A stretch of DNA of 64,000 bases from Proteobacteria bacterium ST_bin12 (GTDB lineage: Bacteria; Pseudomonadota; Gammaproteobacteria; Burkholderiales; Methylophilaceae): positions 186,001 through 250,000 of the forward strand of contig MSXP01000007.1 in NCBI GenBank assembly GCA_002083635.1, written 5' to 3'. The position numbers were made by a program, and so were the translations under genes. This document shows positions 16,605 through 26,149 of this stretch, piece by piece (position 1 is the stretch's first letter; every line of letters starts with the position of its first letter). The notes below the pieces were generated by a model. The model saw nothing but the letters and a program-made list of their open reading frames with translations. It ran no database searches and was not told the DNA's origin.

Positions 16605-17795
16605 TTAAAGATAAGCACTTTCTTCTGTGCTTTGACGCCTTAAAAGCTGTTGATGTTCAGTCAACGCCTGTTTTAGGTAATCTATCCCATCACCAGTCAC
16701 TGCAGAAAGACTCACTTTTGAAATGTTACCATACTCATCGCGAATCAAGCCTGCTGACATATCCAGCTTATCAATTTGATTTAACACCAAAATTTGCGGC
16801 ACTTTGGATGCGCCAATTTCTTGTAATACCAAATTCACTTGTGCAATCTGCGCATCGCGATTGGTGCTGGCAACATCGACTATATGCAGCAATAAATCGG
16901 CTTGCGATGCTTCTTCTAATGTTGCGCCAAATGCTTCAATCAAGGTCGTTGGTAAGTGCTTGATGAAACCTACCGTATCAGAAACCACCACTGACCCGCC
17001 GCCAGAATGATAGTCTTCACCTAAATACATTTTGCGTGAAGTAGTATCTAGCGTTGCAAATAGCTGATCTGCCGCATAAACGCCAGATTGAGTTAACCGA
17101 TTAAATAAGGTGGATTTTCCTGCATTAGTGTAACCAACTAAGGACACCGTCATTTGGTTTGATCGCTTACGCGCACGGCGCTGCATATTACGTTGTGATT
17201 TTAATTTATCTAATTTTTCGCGCAATTGCTTCACGCGAACACGTAACATGCGGCGGTCAAGTTCCAGCTGGGTTTCGCCTGGACCACCACGCACGCCAAT
17301 TCCGCCTTTTTGCCGCTCTAAGTGGGTCCAGCCGCGCACTAGCCTTGTCGATAAATGCTCTAACTGTGCCAGCTCCACTTGTAATTTACCTTCGTGCGTT
17401 TGCGCACGCTGTGCAAAAATATCTAAAATCAAACCTGTTCTGTCAAGTACTTTAGCTTGCAAAAGTCGCTCTAAGTTGCGCTGTTGCGAAGGACTTAAAT
17501 CGTGGTTGAAAGCAACTAGTTGCGTTTCACTTGCTTCCAGCATCAGCTTTAATTCATCGGCTTTGCCGCTACCAATAAACAATTTCGCATCGGGTGTGCT
17601 ACGCCTGCCCTCTATCGTGCCGCGCACTTGCATGCCAGCAGAAATTACCAACTGCCTGAGCTCTTGCAAGCTTTCTGCATAATCAGGCTCGCCGAAATCC
17701 ACACTCACCAAAATAACCGCACCGTTAGATGGGGCTGTGAGCGTAGATGGATTTGCTAGGGTATTTTCGCCGTAACCAGTGGGTCTAATTGCCAA
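16605..17795 (-). CDS. hflX: GTPase HflX (ribosome rescue/splitting factor)
   Basis: HflX is a GTPase that binds 50S subunits and splits stalled or hibernating ribosomes under stress. The 396-residue product has the N-terminal HflX domain (AVILVSVDFGEPDYAESLQEL) with the GKADEL segment. It also has the glycine-rich linker LEHLSTRLVRGWTHLERQKGG and a G domain with G1 SLVGYTNAGKST, G3 DTVGF and G4 NQIDKLD. The start at ATG 17795 lies three bases after the hfq stop. The overlapping opposite-strand frames here are not plausible genes. Confidence 0.95.
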   Translation of the reverse strand: MAIRPTGYGENTLANPSTLTAPSNGAVILVSVDFGEPDYAESLQELRQLVISAGMQVRGTIEGRRSTPDAKLFIGSGKADELKLMLEASETQLVAFNHDLSPSQQRNLERLLQAKVLDRTGLILDIFAQRAQTHEGKLQVELAQLEHLSTRLVRGWTHLERQKGGIGVRGGPGETQLELDRRMLRVRVKQLREKLDKLKSQRNMQRRARKRSNQMTVSLVGYTNAGKSTLFNRLTQSGVYAADQLFATLDTTSRKMYLGEDYHSGGGSVVVSDTVGFIKHLPTTLIEAFGATLEEASQADLLLHIVDVASTNRDAQIAQVNLVLQEIGASKVPQILVLNQIDKLDMSAGLIRDEYGNISKVSLSAVTGDGIDYLKQALTEHQQLLRRQSTEESAYL

Positions 17796-17798
17796 GTT

Positions 17799-18038
17799 TT
17801 ATTCTTCTGACTGTTCTGGTAGTGTCATGCTGACTGCACGCGCAGGCACAATAGTAGAGATGGCGTGTTTATATACCATTTGTGTCACTGTATTTTTTAA
17901 TAGAATTACATATTGATCGAACGAGTCGACCTGGCCCTGCAACTTAATGCCATTAACCAAGTAAATTGAAACTTGTACGTGCTCTTTTCTAAGTGCGTTT
18001 AAAAATGGATCTTGCAGCATTTGTCCTTTGTTATTCAT
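17799..18038 (-). CDS. hfq: RNA chaperone Hfq
   Basis: A hexameric Sm-like protein that pairs small RNAs with mRNAs. The 79-residue product shows the Sm1 motif (QDPFLNALRKEHVQVSIYLVNGIKLQGQVDSFDQ) and Sm2 motif (YKHAISTIVPAR) in standard spacing. A short acidic C-terminal tail follows, shorter than in enterobacteria but normal for betaproteobacteria. An AAGGAGC ribosome-binding site stands before the ATG. It is the first gene of the hfq-hflX-hflK-hflC run; the promoter should lie in the 186 bp between it and gltX. Confidence 0.98.
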   Translation of the reverse strand: MNNKGQMLQDPFLNALRKEHVQVSIYLVNGIKLQGQVDSFDQYVILLKNTVTQMVYKHAISTIVPARAVSMTLPEQSEE

Positions 18039-18224
18039 GTTTTGCTCCTTGTAGTTTTATAAAATTGGAGTAGCTTAATAAAAAAGCTAAATCTGCCAGC
18101 TGTATGATTATGATTGCGTCTTTTTGTTCGCATTTCAATAGCAGTTTTAACTATTTTTTTGAGTTATTTTGCGAGTTAAGTCAATTTAAAATTTGTCTTC
18201 GGCTACTGCATTATTTTAAATCGC

Positions 18225-19619
18225 CTATATTAAATATTTGCGTATCCTATTTAGAGTTTCTTTTTGCCCCAATAATGCCATTACCAGATCAATACTAGGC
18301 GATTGCGCAATACCCGTTAACATCACACGCAAAGGCATGGCTACTTTAGGAAATTTGAGTTGATTTTCTACAACAACTGCATTAATCGCATCATGAATGG
18401 CTTCTGCACGCCAATCAATAGCTGAAAGCTTTTCACTTAACGCTTTTATCACAGGTAAAATTTCTGCTGTAACATGTTTTTCAGCATCGACCACATTGGT
18501 TTGCGGTAGCGCATAAAAGTAAGCAATATCACTGGCCAATTGATTTAAATTATTGGCCCGCTCGCGATACAAACTTAACACTAACTTTAGCTCGGGATTT
18601 GGCGAAATAGTCACACCTAGCTTTGCCAAACGATTAGTAATATCTATTTCAAGTGCATCCAAATTTGCTTCTTTAATGTAGTGCGCATTCAGCCAATTCA
18701 ATTTTTCGGTATTAAACTGTGCGGCTGATGGTGTGATATGGTCTAAATCAAACCATTCACAAAATTGTTGCATATTAAATATTTCCGCATCGCCATGACT
18801 CCAGCCTAATCGCGCTAAATAATTCAATACCGCCTCTTTTAAGTAGCCATCTTCGTGATATTGCATCACACTCACAGCACCTTGGCGTTTCGATAATTTT
18901 TGCCCGTCATCGCCCAGAATCATGGATAAATGCGCATATTGTGGAACGGTTGCGCCTAGAGCATTCAGCATATTGATTTGGCGTGGCGTATTATTCACAT
19001 GATCATCGCCACGAATCACCTGCGTAATATCCATCTCAAAATCATCGACCACTACACAAAAGTTATAAGTTGGCGTGCCATCGGCGCGGGCGATAATCAA
19101 ATCGTCTAATTCAGCATTGGCGATTTCAATGTGCCCTTTTACCAGATCATCCCAAGCTACTACACCAGATTGCGGATTTTTAAAACGGACAACGGGTGGA
19201 ATATCGGCTGGAATCGTTGGCAAAACCTTACCAGTCTCTGGACGCCACTTTCCATCGTAACGCGGCTTTAAGCCTTGCTGCATTTGGCTTTCACGCAAAA
19301 TTTCTAACTCTTCTTTACTGCTGTAACAATAATAAGCTGTGCCAGCATCCAACATGGTTTGAAGCACTTTTTTATAAGTGTCCATGCGCTGCATTTGGTA
19401 AAACGGGCCTTCATCGTAATCTAAGCCTAACCAATGCATGCCATCTAAAATCGCCTGCACGGCTTCTGGCGTGCTGCGTTCTACATCGGTATCTTCAATA
19501 CGTAAGATAAATTGGCCTGCATTTTTTTTTGCATATGCCCAAGAAAACAAGGCAGTGCGCGCACCGCCAATATGTAAAAATCCAGTTGGGCTAGGGGCGA
19601 ATCGGGTACGAACTGTCAT
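18225..19619 (-). CDS. gltX: Glutamate--tRNA ligase
   Basis: A class I aminoacyl-tRNA synthetase of 464 residues charging tRNA-Glu. Seen features are the HIGH-type motif in FAPSPTGFLHIGGARTALFS (residues 7-26), the GDDHVNNTPRQINML motif, and the KMSKS counterpart KLSKRQGAVS near residues 240-249. A C-terminal anticodon-binding helical domain ends in KETLNRIRKYL. The gene stands alone on the minus strand, with a divergent PilZ-like gene 178 bp away. Whether it also misacylates tRNA-Gln (requiring GatCAB) cannot be judged from the sequence alone. Confidence 0.97.
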   Translation of the reverse strand: MTVRTRFAPSPTGFLHIGGARTALFSWAYAKKNAGQFILRIEDTDVERSTPEAVQAILDGMHWLGLDYDEGPFYQMQRMDTYKKVLQTMLDAGTAYYCYSSKEELEILRESQMQQGLKPRYDGKWRPETGKVLPTIPADIPPVVRFKNPQSGVVAWDDLVKGHIEIANAELDDLIIARADGTPTYNFCVVVDDFEMDITQVIRGDDHVNNTPRQINMLNALGATVPQYAHLSMILGDDGQKLSKRQGAVSVMQYHEDGYLKEAVLNYLARLGWSHGDAEIFNMQQFCEWFDLDHITPSAAQFNTEKLNWLNAHYIKEANLDALEIDITNRLAKLGVTISPNPELKLVLSLYRERANNLNQLASDIAYFYALPQTNVVDAEKHVTAEILPVIKALSEKLSAIDWRAEAIHDAINAVVVENQLKFPKVAMPLRVMLTGIAQSPSIDLVMALLGQKETLNRIRKYLI

Positions 19620-19797
19620 GAATAATATAGATTAATGTAAAAACCTCTATTCTACCATGTCATCGAGTTGCTTATTTAGTTAGTGATACCGTGCAAATAA
19701 TTAAATAAATCTTGATTATTCAATGATTTATTATTATATTTTAATTAAATAAATTAAAATAATGTCGTAATAGTAAAAATATCGTCTGCCCAATTAA

Positions 19798-21465
19798 ATG
19801 AAAAATATTATTCAACAAATTTTTGGAAGCGCTCTTATTAAAAAGACGCACGCGCAATTTGCTTGGGTAGATGACCTTGCAGAAATGGACGATATTGCTG
19901 CACTAAAGTATTGCTATCAGCAATTGGCTATCATCATTGCGCAAATGCAAGCAGAGCAAGATGTTGATTATAAAGTATTATTAGAACTCTTAATTCAACT
20001 GGAAGACGTTAACTATACGCGGCTAGAAAAATTATCTTGTCAATTTGTACAAGTGGAAAACTTGAAGCCAGAACTCGAAATTAATATTTCAGAAGCTTGC
20101 TACAACTATTGCCGACAATCGTATATTGCACACCTTAAAGTAATTGAAAAAGTAATCAATCCTAACAAATTTAAGCTAGATGGCAATATGCCCGTTATTA
20201 TCCTTGGCAGAGCGATGTATTCAGCCATGCAAATGATGAAATGGCGAATGTTCACGCAAGCGAGTCCACCAACCAAAATGTGGATTCAGCTTTTTATGTT
20301 GTACCGGATTGCCAGCCAACAAGCTTTATTGAATATACCGATTGAATTATTCAAACTATCTCCATCAACCAGCCTATCTGCTTATTTTGTACAAATGTGC
20401 ATGCTGGGGCAGTTAACCCAATCTAATTTACACAAACAGCAGGTTGATATTGCTTATCGCGTGTTAACCCATTGGCTCACTCGTGCGCATATCAGCAAAC
20501 ATTTCACACCTGAGCAATATTTATTTTTTGTTGATTTAGAAAAAGATTTTCCTGCCAAACGCATGCGCAATTTTGAACCCAATGAACAATGCCGTTATTG
20601 GGAGTTAGATGAGCTAGAAAAACAAATAAAAGTAGGTGTCACTGTATCGGACCGAGGAGAAATCCCTGAAAGCTTGCTAGGCGCGAAAATCGAAAGTGTT
20701 AAAAGATTAAACGATACGCTGAGTATTATGTTAGCTGAGTGGACTAAAACCAATTACGTTAGACAACGCCGTAAAGAGCCACGCCAAGCCACTTCTAAAA
20801 CAGCCAAAGTCAATGCAGGTATTATTAATATCTGCAACCAAGTGCAGCAAGCCAATCAAATTAGTAGCGGGTTACGCTTATCTAAGGACGGAAAATCATT
20901 TGATGAGCGCCTACGTTCGCATACTGCTTTAACGCAACTGTCTAATATAACGATTAATAGCGGCTCGCTAGATAGTTGGATAGTGACAGACGAAAGCCTG
21001 CATGGCTTGGGCACTCGAGTGAATAAGTATGCCAATATTTTAGCCAGGCCTGATAAATTAATTGGCTTGATGATGGATGAAGACCCAAGCCAAATAATGA
21101 TTGGTATTATTAGAGGGGTGAAACCAACAACAAATAATCAACTAAAAGTGGGTATCGAAATTATGTCTAGACACCCAAATTGGGTGCAACTACGCCAATT
21201 ACGCAACGAAGAATTATTTGCCGAAACGGTTTCTTTCGTTGCAAACAAAGAACAGCCTGCAAACTTTGATATCGGCTTGTTTTCAGGTATATATTTACCT
21301 ATAGAGGCAGGATTATCCAGCATTTCAACACTGATTTTGCCAAAATTGAATTACAAACCCAATACCAGTTACGCTGTTAGCATTTCTGGCACTCCCAAGC
21401 GCGCAATCCTAGGTGAACCAATTGAGTCGTGTGACGATTGGATTAAAGTAGCGTTTCCATTTTAA
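19798..21465 (+). CDS. PilZ-like putative c-di-GMP-binding protein, 555 residues
   Basis: The N-terminal ~310 residues are helical, without recognised motifs. The C-terminal part carries elements that fit a PilZ domain: R325-K-E-P-R329 (RxxxR) and D398-E-S-L-H-G403 (D/NxSxxG), followed by a beta-rich stretch (MIGIIRGVKPTTNNQLKVGIEIMSRHP). The two motifs are about 70 residues apart, much further than in ordinary PilZ domains. The domain would therefore have an insertion or be only PilZ-like. No signal peptide or membrane segment is visible. The gene stands alone and diverges from gltX. A GGDEF/EAL enzyme at 54.5 kb shows that c-di-GMP signalling exists here. Function beyond this is unknown. 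Confidence 0.5.
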   Translation: MKNIIQQIFGSALIKKTHAQFAWVDDLAEMDDIAALKYCYQQLAIIIAQMQAEQDVDYKVLLELLIQLEDVNYTRLEKLSCQFVQVENLKPELEINISEACYNYCRQSYIAHLKVIEKVINPNKFKLDGNMPVIILGRAMYSAMQMMKWRMFTQASPPTKMWIQLFMLYRIASQQALLNIPIELFKLSPSTSLSAYFVQMCMLGQLTQSNLHKQQVDIAYRVLTHWLTRAHISKHFTPEQYLFFVDLEKDFPAKRMRNFEPNEQCRYWELDELEKQIKVGVTVSDRGEIPESLLGAKIESVKRLNDTLSIMLAEWTKTNYVRQRRKEPRQATSKTAKVNAGIINICNQVQQANQISSGLRLSKDGKSFDERLRSHTALTQLSNITINSGSLDSWIVTDESLHGLGTRVNKYANILARPDKLIGLMMDEDPSQIMIGIIRGVKPTTNNQLKVGIEIMSRHPNWVQLRQLRNEELFAETVSFVANKEQPANFDIGLFSGIYLPIEAGLSSISTLILPKLNYKPNTSYAVSISGTPKRAILGEPIESCDDWIKVAFPF

Positions 21466-21473
21466 AGCTTTAT

Positions 21474-21509
21474 ATTAATACTAAGTACTAATTAGCACTT
21501 AGTATTAAT
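21474..21509. terminator. Bidirectional terminator-like hairpin between convergent genes
   Basis: A perfect 13-bp inverted repeat (ATTAATACTAAGT / ACTTAGTATTAAT) with a 10-nt loop lies between the PilZ-like gene and the efflux outer-membrane gene. The stem is AT-rich and no long T-run follows. Confidence 0.5.
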
Positions 21510-21520
21510 TCATCGCATTG

Positions 21521-22993
21521 TTAGTTAGCTTTAGTTGCTACCGATTCTGTATTCGAAGGCGCTGTATTGGTTGACGTAGGAGCGGTTTCAAATTGACCAT
21601 TCTCGCGCCAATCACCACCCAAGGCTTTAAATAATTCAACACTAGCTAAGCTTGTGGCTTGCCTTGCCTGCACATTAGCTAAAGCCGCATCGTTATGCAC
21701 ACGTTGCGCATCTAACACTTCTAAATAAGCAGAATAGCCAGCTTTGTAGCGATTTTCTGCTACTACTAGTGCTTTTTTAGCCGATGCCTCACTTGCCGCC
21801 AAACTTTGTTCGCGCTCTACATTTAAACGGCGCGTCACTAAGGCATCGTTTACTTCTCTGAATGCATTTTGAATCGTCGTTTGATATTGTGCTAGCGCTT
21901 GTTTTTGCCTTGCAGTTGCTTGGTCTACTCTAGCTTTACGTCTGCCCGAATCAAAAATCGGCAAGTCCAAACCTAAACCCAATGTCCAAATACGTGCACC
22001 CGATTTTAATAAATTGCCTAGCTCTAAACTCTCTCCACCATAGCTACCCGTTAAGCTAATACTAGGATACAAAGCCGCTTTTGAGATACCAATTTGCGCA
22101 TTTTCAGCAATTAAAGTTTGCTCTGCTTGACGAATATCAGGACGATTTTCCAGTAAAGCAGAAGGCAAGCCAGCTGGTGGAATTGGCGGTATTGGCAGCG
22201 CGCGGATATCTGCTTGATTTACTTCATCTAGGTTTAAATCCAACACGCCTGTTAACACCGCAAGCTGATGCAAACTTAACGCACGCAAACGATTCAATTC
22301 AATCAGCTGCGCATTTAAATTGCTCACTGCAACTTCAGCTTGACTCACTTCTAAGCTGCTGGCGATACCGCCATCTAGCCTGCGCTGCGTTAAATTAAGC
22401 GATTCTTGGCGGCTGCGCTGATTATCTTTAGTCACCGCTATTTGTGCTTCAATACCGCGCAATTGCAGATAATTACTGCTCACTAAGCCGATTAAGGTAA
22501 GTTCAACAGTTTGTTTTGAATAGCGCGAAGCCAAAGCATTAGCAGTTGCGGCTTCTTTTGCACGTCTAAGTTTTCCCCAAAAATCCAGCTCATAATTAGT
22601 GTTAAATCCAAACGTGTAGTTGTTTCTAATTGGCGCTATAAAAACAGGAAATGCGCCCAATTCAGTTACTTTAGTGCGTGTTGCATCTGCTGATAAACTA
22701 ACCTCAGGAAACAACGATGCACCGACTTCGCGCATACTCGCATCGGCTTCTTCTATACGTGCTACTGCTAATTGAATGTCGGTATTATTTTTCAAGCTCA
22801 ACTCTACCAATTCATTCAGTTTTGCATCTTGGTAATGTTTCCACCAAGCTTTAGTAGCTGTATTTTCGGAAGTTTCATTGATTGTTGGCTGGCTAAATTT
22901 TTCAGGCAAGTTAAACACTTGGCGCAAATAATTTGGGCCTAATGCCTGACAAGACGACAACATGAGTAACAACAATATACTTAGTTTTTTCAT
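21521..22993 (-). CDS. Efflux RND outer-membrane lipoprotein (OprM/NodT family)
   Basis: The outer-membrane channel of a tripartite multidrug pump. The 490-residue protein starts with a lipoprotein signal (MKKLSILLLLMLSSC) with the acylated cysteine at residue 15. Two tandem outer-membrane-efflux domains follow (for example ELVELSLKNNTDIQLAVARIEEADA and ENRPDIRQAEQTLIAENAQIGISKAALYPSISLTG). The end is a low-complexity tail rich in threonine, asparagine and serine. It is the last gene of the adaptor-permease-channel operon, 10 bp after the permease. The family is certain; the substrates are not deducible. Confidence 0.93.
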   Translation of the reverse strand: MKKLSILLLLMLSSCQALGPNYLRQVFNLPEKFSQPTINETSENTATKAWWKHYQDAKLNELVELSLKNNTDIQLAVARIEEADASMREVGASLFPEVSLSADATRTKVTELGAFPVFIAPIRNNYTFGFNTNYELDFWGKLRRAKEAATANALASRYSKQTVELTLIGLVSSNYLQLRGIEAQIAVTKDNQRSRQESLNLTQRRLDGGIASSLEVSQAEVAVSNLNAQLIELNRLRALSLHQLAVLTGVLDLNLDEVNQADIRALPIPPIPPAGLPSALLENRPDIRQAEQTLIAENAQIGISKAALYPSISLTGSYGGESLELGNLLKSGARIWTLGLGLDLPIFDSGRRKARVDQATARQKQALAQYQTTIQNAFREVNDALVTRRLNVEREQSLAASEASAKKALVVAENRYKAGYSAYLEVLDAQRVHNDAALANVQARQATSLASVELFKALGGDWRENGQFETAPTSTNTAPSNTESVATKAN

Positions 22994-23003
22994 AATCTAA
23001 TCT

Positions 23004-26000
23004 CTATAAACCTTCGCCATGATGTTTTCTGTCTACATGGGTATTACTTAACCAAGTAAAGAATAGCGGAATAAAAATGGTTGCTACAAAGGTCGCTAAT
23101 AACATACCACCAAATACACCAGTACCCATACTGCGGCGGGCTGCTGCACCTGCACCAGTCGCAATCACCAAAGGCACAATACCAAGTACAAACGCCATCG
23201 AAGTCATTACAATTGGTCTAAAGCGCATTCTGGCTGCTTCAAGCGCGGCTTGCGCCACAGGCATGCCCTCTTCCATTTTTTGGCTGGCAAATTCCACAAT
23301 TAGAATCGCGTTTTTCGCCGCCAAGCCGACCAGGGTAATTAAACCAATTTGGAAGTAAATATCGTTAGGCATACCGCGCATTAATACCGCCAGCAAAGCA
23401 CCTGCCAGCGCAAACGGCACCGCCATAATCACCGCAAGCGGCAACGCCCATGTTTCAAACTGCGCGGCCAGAATCAAGAACACCATAATGATAGCAAAGC
23501 CGAAAGCGAATATCGCGGCTGAGCCAGTACGTTTTTCTTGATAAGCCTGACCTGTCCAAGCAATTTGATAACCGTCTGGTAAGTTTTCGGCTGCAACTTT
23601 CTCTACCAAAGCAATTGCATCGCCAGAACTCACATCTGCCGCACCACCGCCTAGCACTTTGGCAGAAAGCAAACCGTTGTAACGCTCTAACTGTTCAGCA
23701 CCAACAATATTGCTAACTTTGCTTAATGCTGAAAGTGGCACCATTTGCCCAGCGTTAGAGCGCACATATACTTTGCCCAAGTCTTCAGCCTTCATGCGGT
23801 ATTCTGCTTCCGCCTGCAATTGCACTCTGTAAGTACGGCCAGATTTATTAAAGTCGTTCACATAAAGCGAACCCATGGTGCTTTGTAGCGTGGCATAAAT
23901 ATCAGCCACTGGTACGCCTTGAGAAATGGCTTTTGCTTCATCCACTTCAACAAATAATTGCGGAACAGTTGGTCGGAAAAACGAGTTAATACCCGTTAAC
24001 TTCTGCTCTTTACGTAATGCGTCCATAAAATTATTCACTACAGCAGATAAGCGCATTGGGTCAGAATCACTCCGACTTTGCACATAAACCTCAAAGCCGC
24101 CAGAGCTTCCTAAACCGCGAATAGCAGGCGGATTAAATGCAATCGCCATTCCATCTGGCTGCTGCATACCAATACCAAACAACTTACCAACAATTCCCTC
24201 TGCTGTGGTTTCACGCTCTGACCAATCTTTTAAACGCACAAACATGGTTGCCGCGCTGGTTTTATTACCACCACCAATTAAATCAAATCCATTGACAGCA
24301 AACTCATGTGCAACTGCGGGGTCTTTATGGATAGCAGAACGCACGGCTTCTGTAGTTTTGGTGGTGCGACTTAGCGTCGCACCGTCTGGCATAATCACGG
24401 CTGAAATCACATAACCTTGGTCTTCTGCTGGTACAAAGCTACCTGGTACAACTCTTAGCAGCACAATAACCACTGCGATGATTGCACCAAACACCAAAGT
24501 ACCAATAATTTTATGGTGCAAGGTTAAATCAACTGCTCGGCTGTAAAGATTAGTGAGCTTCTGAAAGCCGCGGTTAAATGGTTTAAAGAATGCAGATTCC
24601 TCATGCACGGATTTTAATAAAATCGCGCACAAAGCAGGCGTTAGCGTTAATGCCACAATACCTGAAATCACCACAGCAACAGCCACGGTTACTGCAAATT
24701 GGCGGTACATTTCACCTGCAATACCACCCAAGAAAGCCACTGGCACGAAAACGGCACAAAGTACTAATACAATCGCCACTACAGCGCCTGATACTTGTTC
24801 CATAGACTTAATAGCAGCCTTGATAGGTGACAATTTTTCTTCTGACATCAAGCGCTCGACGTTTTCTAGCACCACAATCGCGTCATCCACCACAATACCG
24901 ATAGAAAGCACCATTGCGAAAAGCGTTAAGGTATTAATCGAAAACCCAAACATCCACAAACCAGCAAAGGTACCAATCAATGAAATCGGTACTGCGATTA
25001 ATGGAATCAATGTCGCACGCCAGCTTTGCAAGAACACAAAAACCACCAGCACGACCAACACCATCGCTTCAGCCAGTGTTTTTACCACTTCTTCGATAGA
25101 AGATTTAACGAAATCGCTGGTGTCGTAAGGCACTTCCCAATCCACACCTTCAGGGAAACGCTGTTTAAGTTCAGCCATTTTTACTTTAATCGCTTGCGCA
25201 GTATCCAGCGCATTGGCGCCTGTTTGCAAGAAAATCGGAATACCAACGCCAGGCAAACCATCCAAAGCGGTACGTACGTTATAGCTTTGTGAGCCTAACT
25301 CAATGCGCGCCACATCTTTTAGATAAAGCACACCACGTGGGCCATCAGCACGAATAATAATATTGCCGAATTCACTGGGATCAACCAAACGGCCTTTTGC
25401 TGTGACGGTATACACCAACTGCTGAGAGCTTGGTGACGGCTCTTGGCCGATTTTACCCGCGGCATATTGGGCATTTTGTGCTTGAATCGCGGTTGCAATA
25501 TCAGTCGTAGTCACGCCCAATTGCGCCATGCGGTCTGGCTTTAGCCAAATCCGCATCGAGTAATCCTGCGCACCAAAAATAGTGGCATCACCCACACCTT
25601 TAATACGTTTAAGCTCATCCAACACATTTAGCGTACCGTAATTGCTTAAGTAAAGCGGGTCATATTTGCGCTGCTTATCCGTTAACATAATGACCAGCAA
25701 AATATCATTTGAACGTTTTTGCACGACCAAGCCCGTGCGGCGCACCTCATCTGGCAAACGCGGCAAGGCAATATTCACGCGATTACTAACGTTAAACGTG
25801 GCCTGATTCACATCAGTACCGACTTCAAAAGTAGCAGTGATTGTTAGGCTACCGCTAGAGTCGGCGCTAGAGTTAAAGTACAACAAGCCCTCTACGCCAC
25901 TTAACTGCTCCTCAATAGGCGCAGCAACAGTTTTCGATAATGTATCGGCACTTGCACCAGGATAAGTAGCAGTAATCAGCACAGTTGGTGGCGCAATTTG

Positions 26001-26108
26001 TGGATATTGCGCAATTGGCAGTTTTAAAGCCGCAGCCAAGCCTGCCAACACAATAATGATGGACAAAACGCTGGCAAAAATAGGCCGTGTAATAAAAAAT
26101 TTGGTCAT
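23004..26108 (-). CDS. RND multidrug efflux permease, HAE1 family (AcrB/MexB-like)
   Basis: The 1034-residue inner-membrane proton-drug antiporter of a tripartite pump. It begins MTKFFITRPIFASVLSIII, with twelve predicted membrane helices in the AcrB layout. The large periplasmic loops contain GVEGLLYFNSSADSSG and the PAIRGLGSSGGFEVYVQ segment (a GLG/GFE pattern as in HAE1 pumps). Helix 4 holds the paired aspartates in SIGIVVDDAIVVLENVERLM that carry the proton relay. Length and motifs place it with hydrophobic/amphiphilic drug pumps rather than heavy-metal (CusA) pumps. It lies between the adaptor (41 bp upstream) and the outer-membrane channel (10 bp downstream). Confidence 0.95.
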   Translation of the reverse strand: MTKFFITRPIFASVLSIIIVLAGLAAALKLPIAQYPQIAPPTVLITATYPGASADTLSKTVAAPIEEQLSGVEGLLYFNSSADSSGSLTITATFEVGTDVNQATFNVSNRVNIALPRLPDEVRRTGLVVQKRSNDILLVIMLTDKQRKYDPLYLSNYGTLNVLDELKRIKGVGDATIFGAQDYSMRIWLKPDRMAQLGVTTTDIATAIQAQNAQYAAGKIGQEPSPSSQQLVYTVTAKGRLVDPSEFGNIIIRADGPRGVLYLKDVARIELGSQSYNVRTALDGLPGVGIPIFLQTGANALDTAQAIKVKMAELKQRFPEGVDWEVPYDTSDFVKSSIEEVVKTLAEAMVLVVLVVFVFLQSWRATLIPLIAVPISLIGTFAGLWMFGFSINTLTLFAMVLSIGIVVDDAIVVLENVERLMSEEKLSPIKAAIKSMEQVSGAVVAIVLVLCAVFVPVAFLGGIAGEMYRQFAVTVAVAVVISGIVALTLTPALCAILLKSVHEESAFFKPFNRGFQKLTNLYSRAVDLTLHHKIIGTLVFGAIIAVVIVLLRVVPGSFVPAEDQGYVISAVIMPDGATLSRTTKTTEAVRSAIHKDPAVAHEFAVNGFDLIGGGNKTSAATMFVRLKDWSERETTAEGIVGKLFGIGMQQPDGMAIAFNPPAIRGLGSSGGFEVYVQSRSDSDPMRLSAVVNNFMDALRKEQKLTGINSFFRPTVPQLFVEVDEAKAISQGVPVADIYATLQSTMGSLYVNDFNKSGRTYRVQLQAEAEYRMKAEDLGKVYVRSNAGQMVPLSALSKVSNIVGAEQLERYNGLLSAKVLGGGAADVSSGDAIALVEKVAAENLPDGYQIAWTGQAYQEKRTGSAAIFAFGFAIIMVFLILAAQFETWALPLAVIMAVPFALAGALLAVLMRGMPNDIYFQIGLITLVGLAAKNAILIVEFASQKMEEGMPVAQAALEAARMRFRPIVMTSMAFVLGIVPLVIATGAGAAARRSMGTGVFGGMLLATFVATIFIPLFFTWLSNTHVDRKHHGEGL

Positions 26109-26149
26109 GGTTTTATCTGCTTAAATGAAAAGATTGGCCAATAGTATGC

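Noticed and set aside
17248..17682. A 144-codon open frame on the plus strand opposite hflX
   Set aside because: It is rich in serine and cysteine, lacks a ribosome-binding site and lies wholly opposite the conserved G domain; it is a shadow of hflX.
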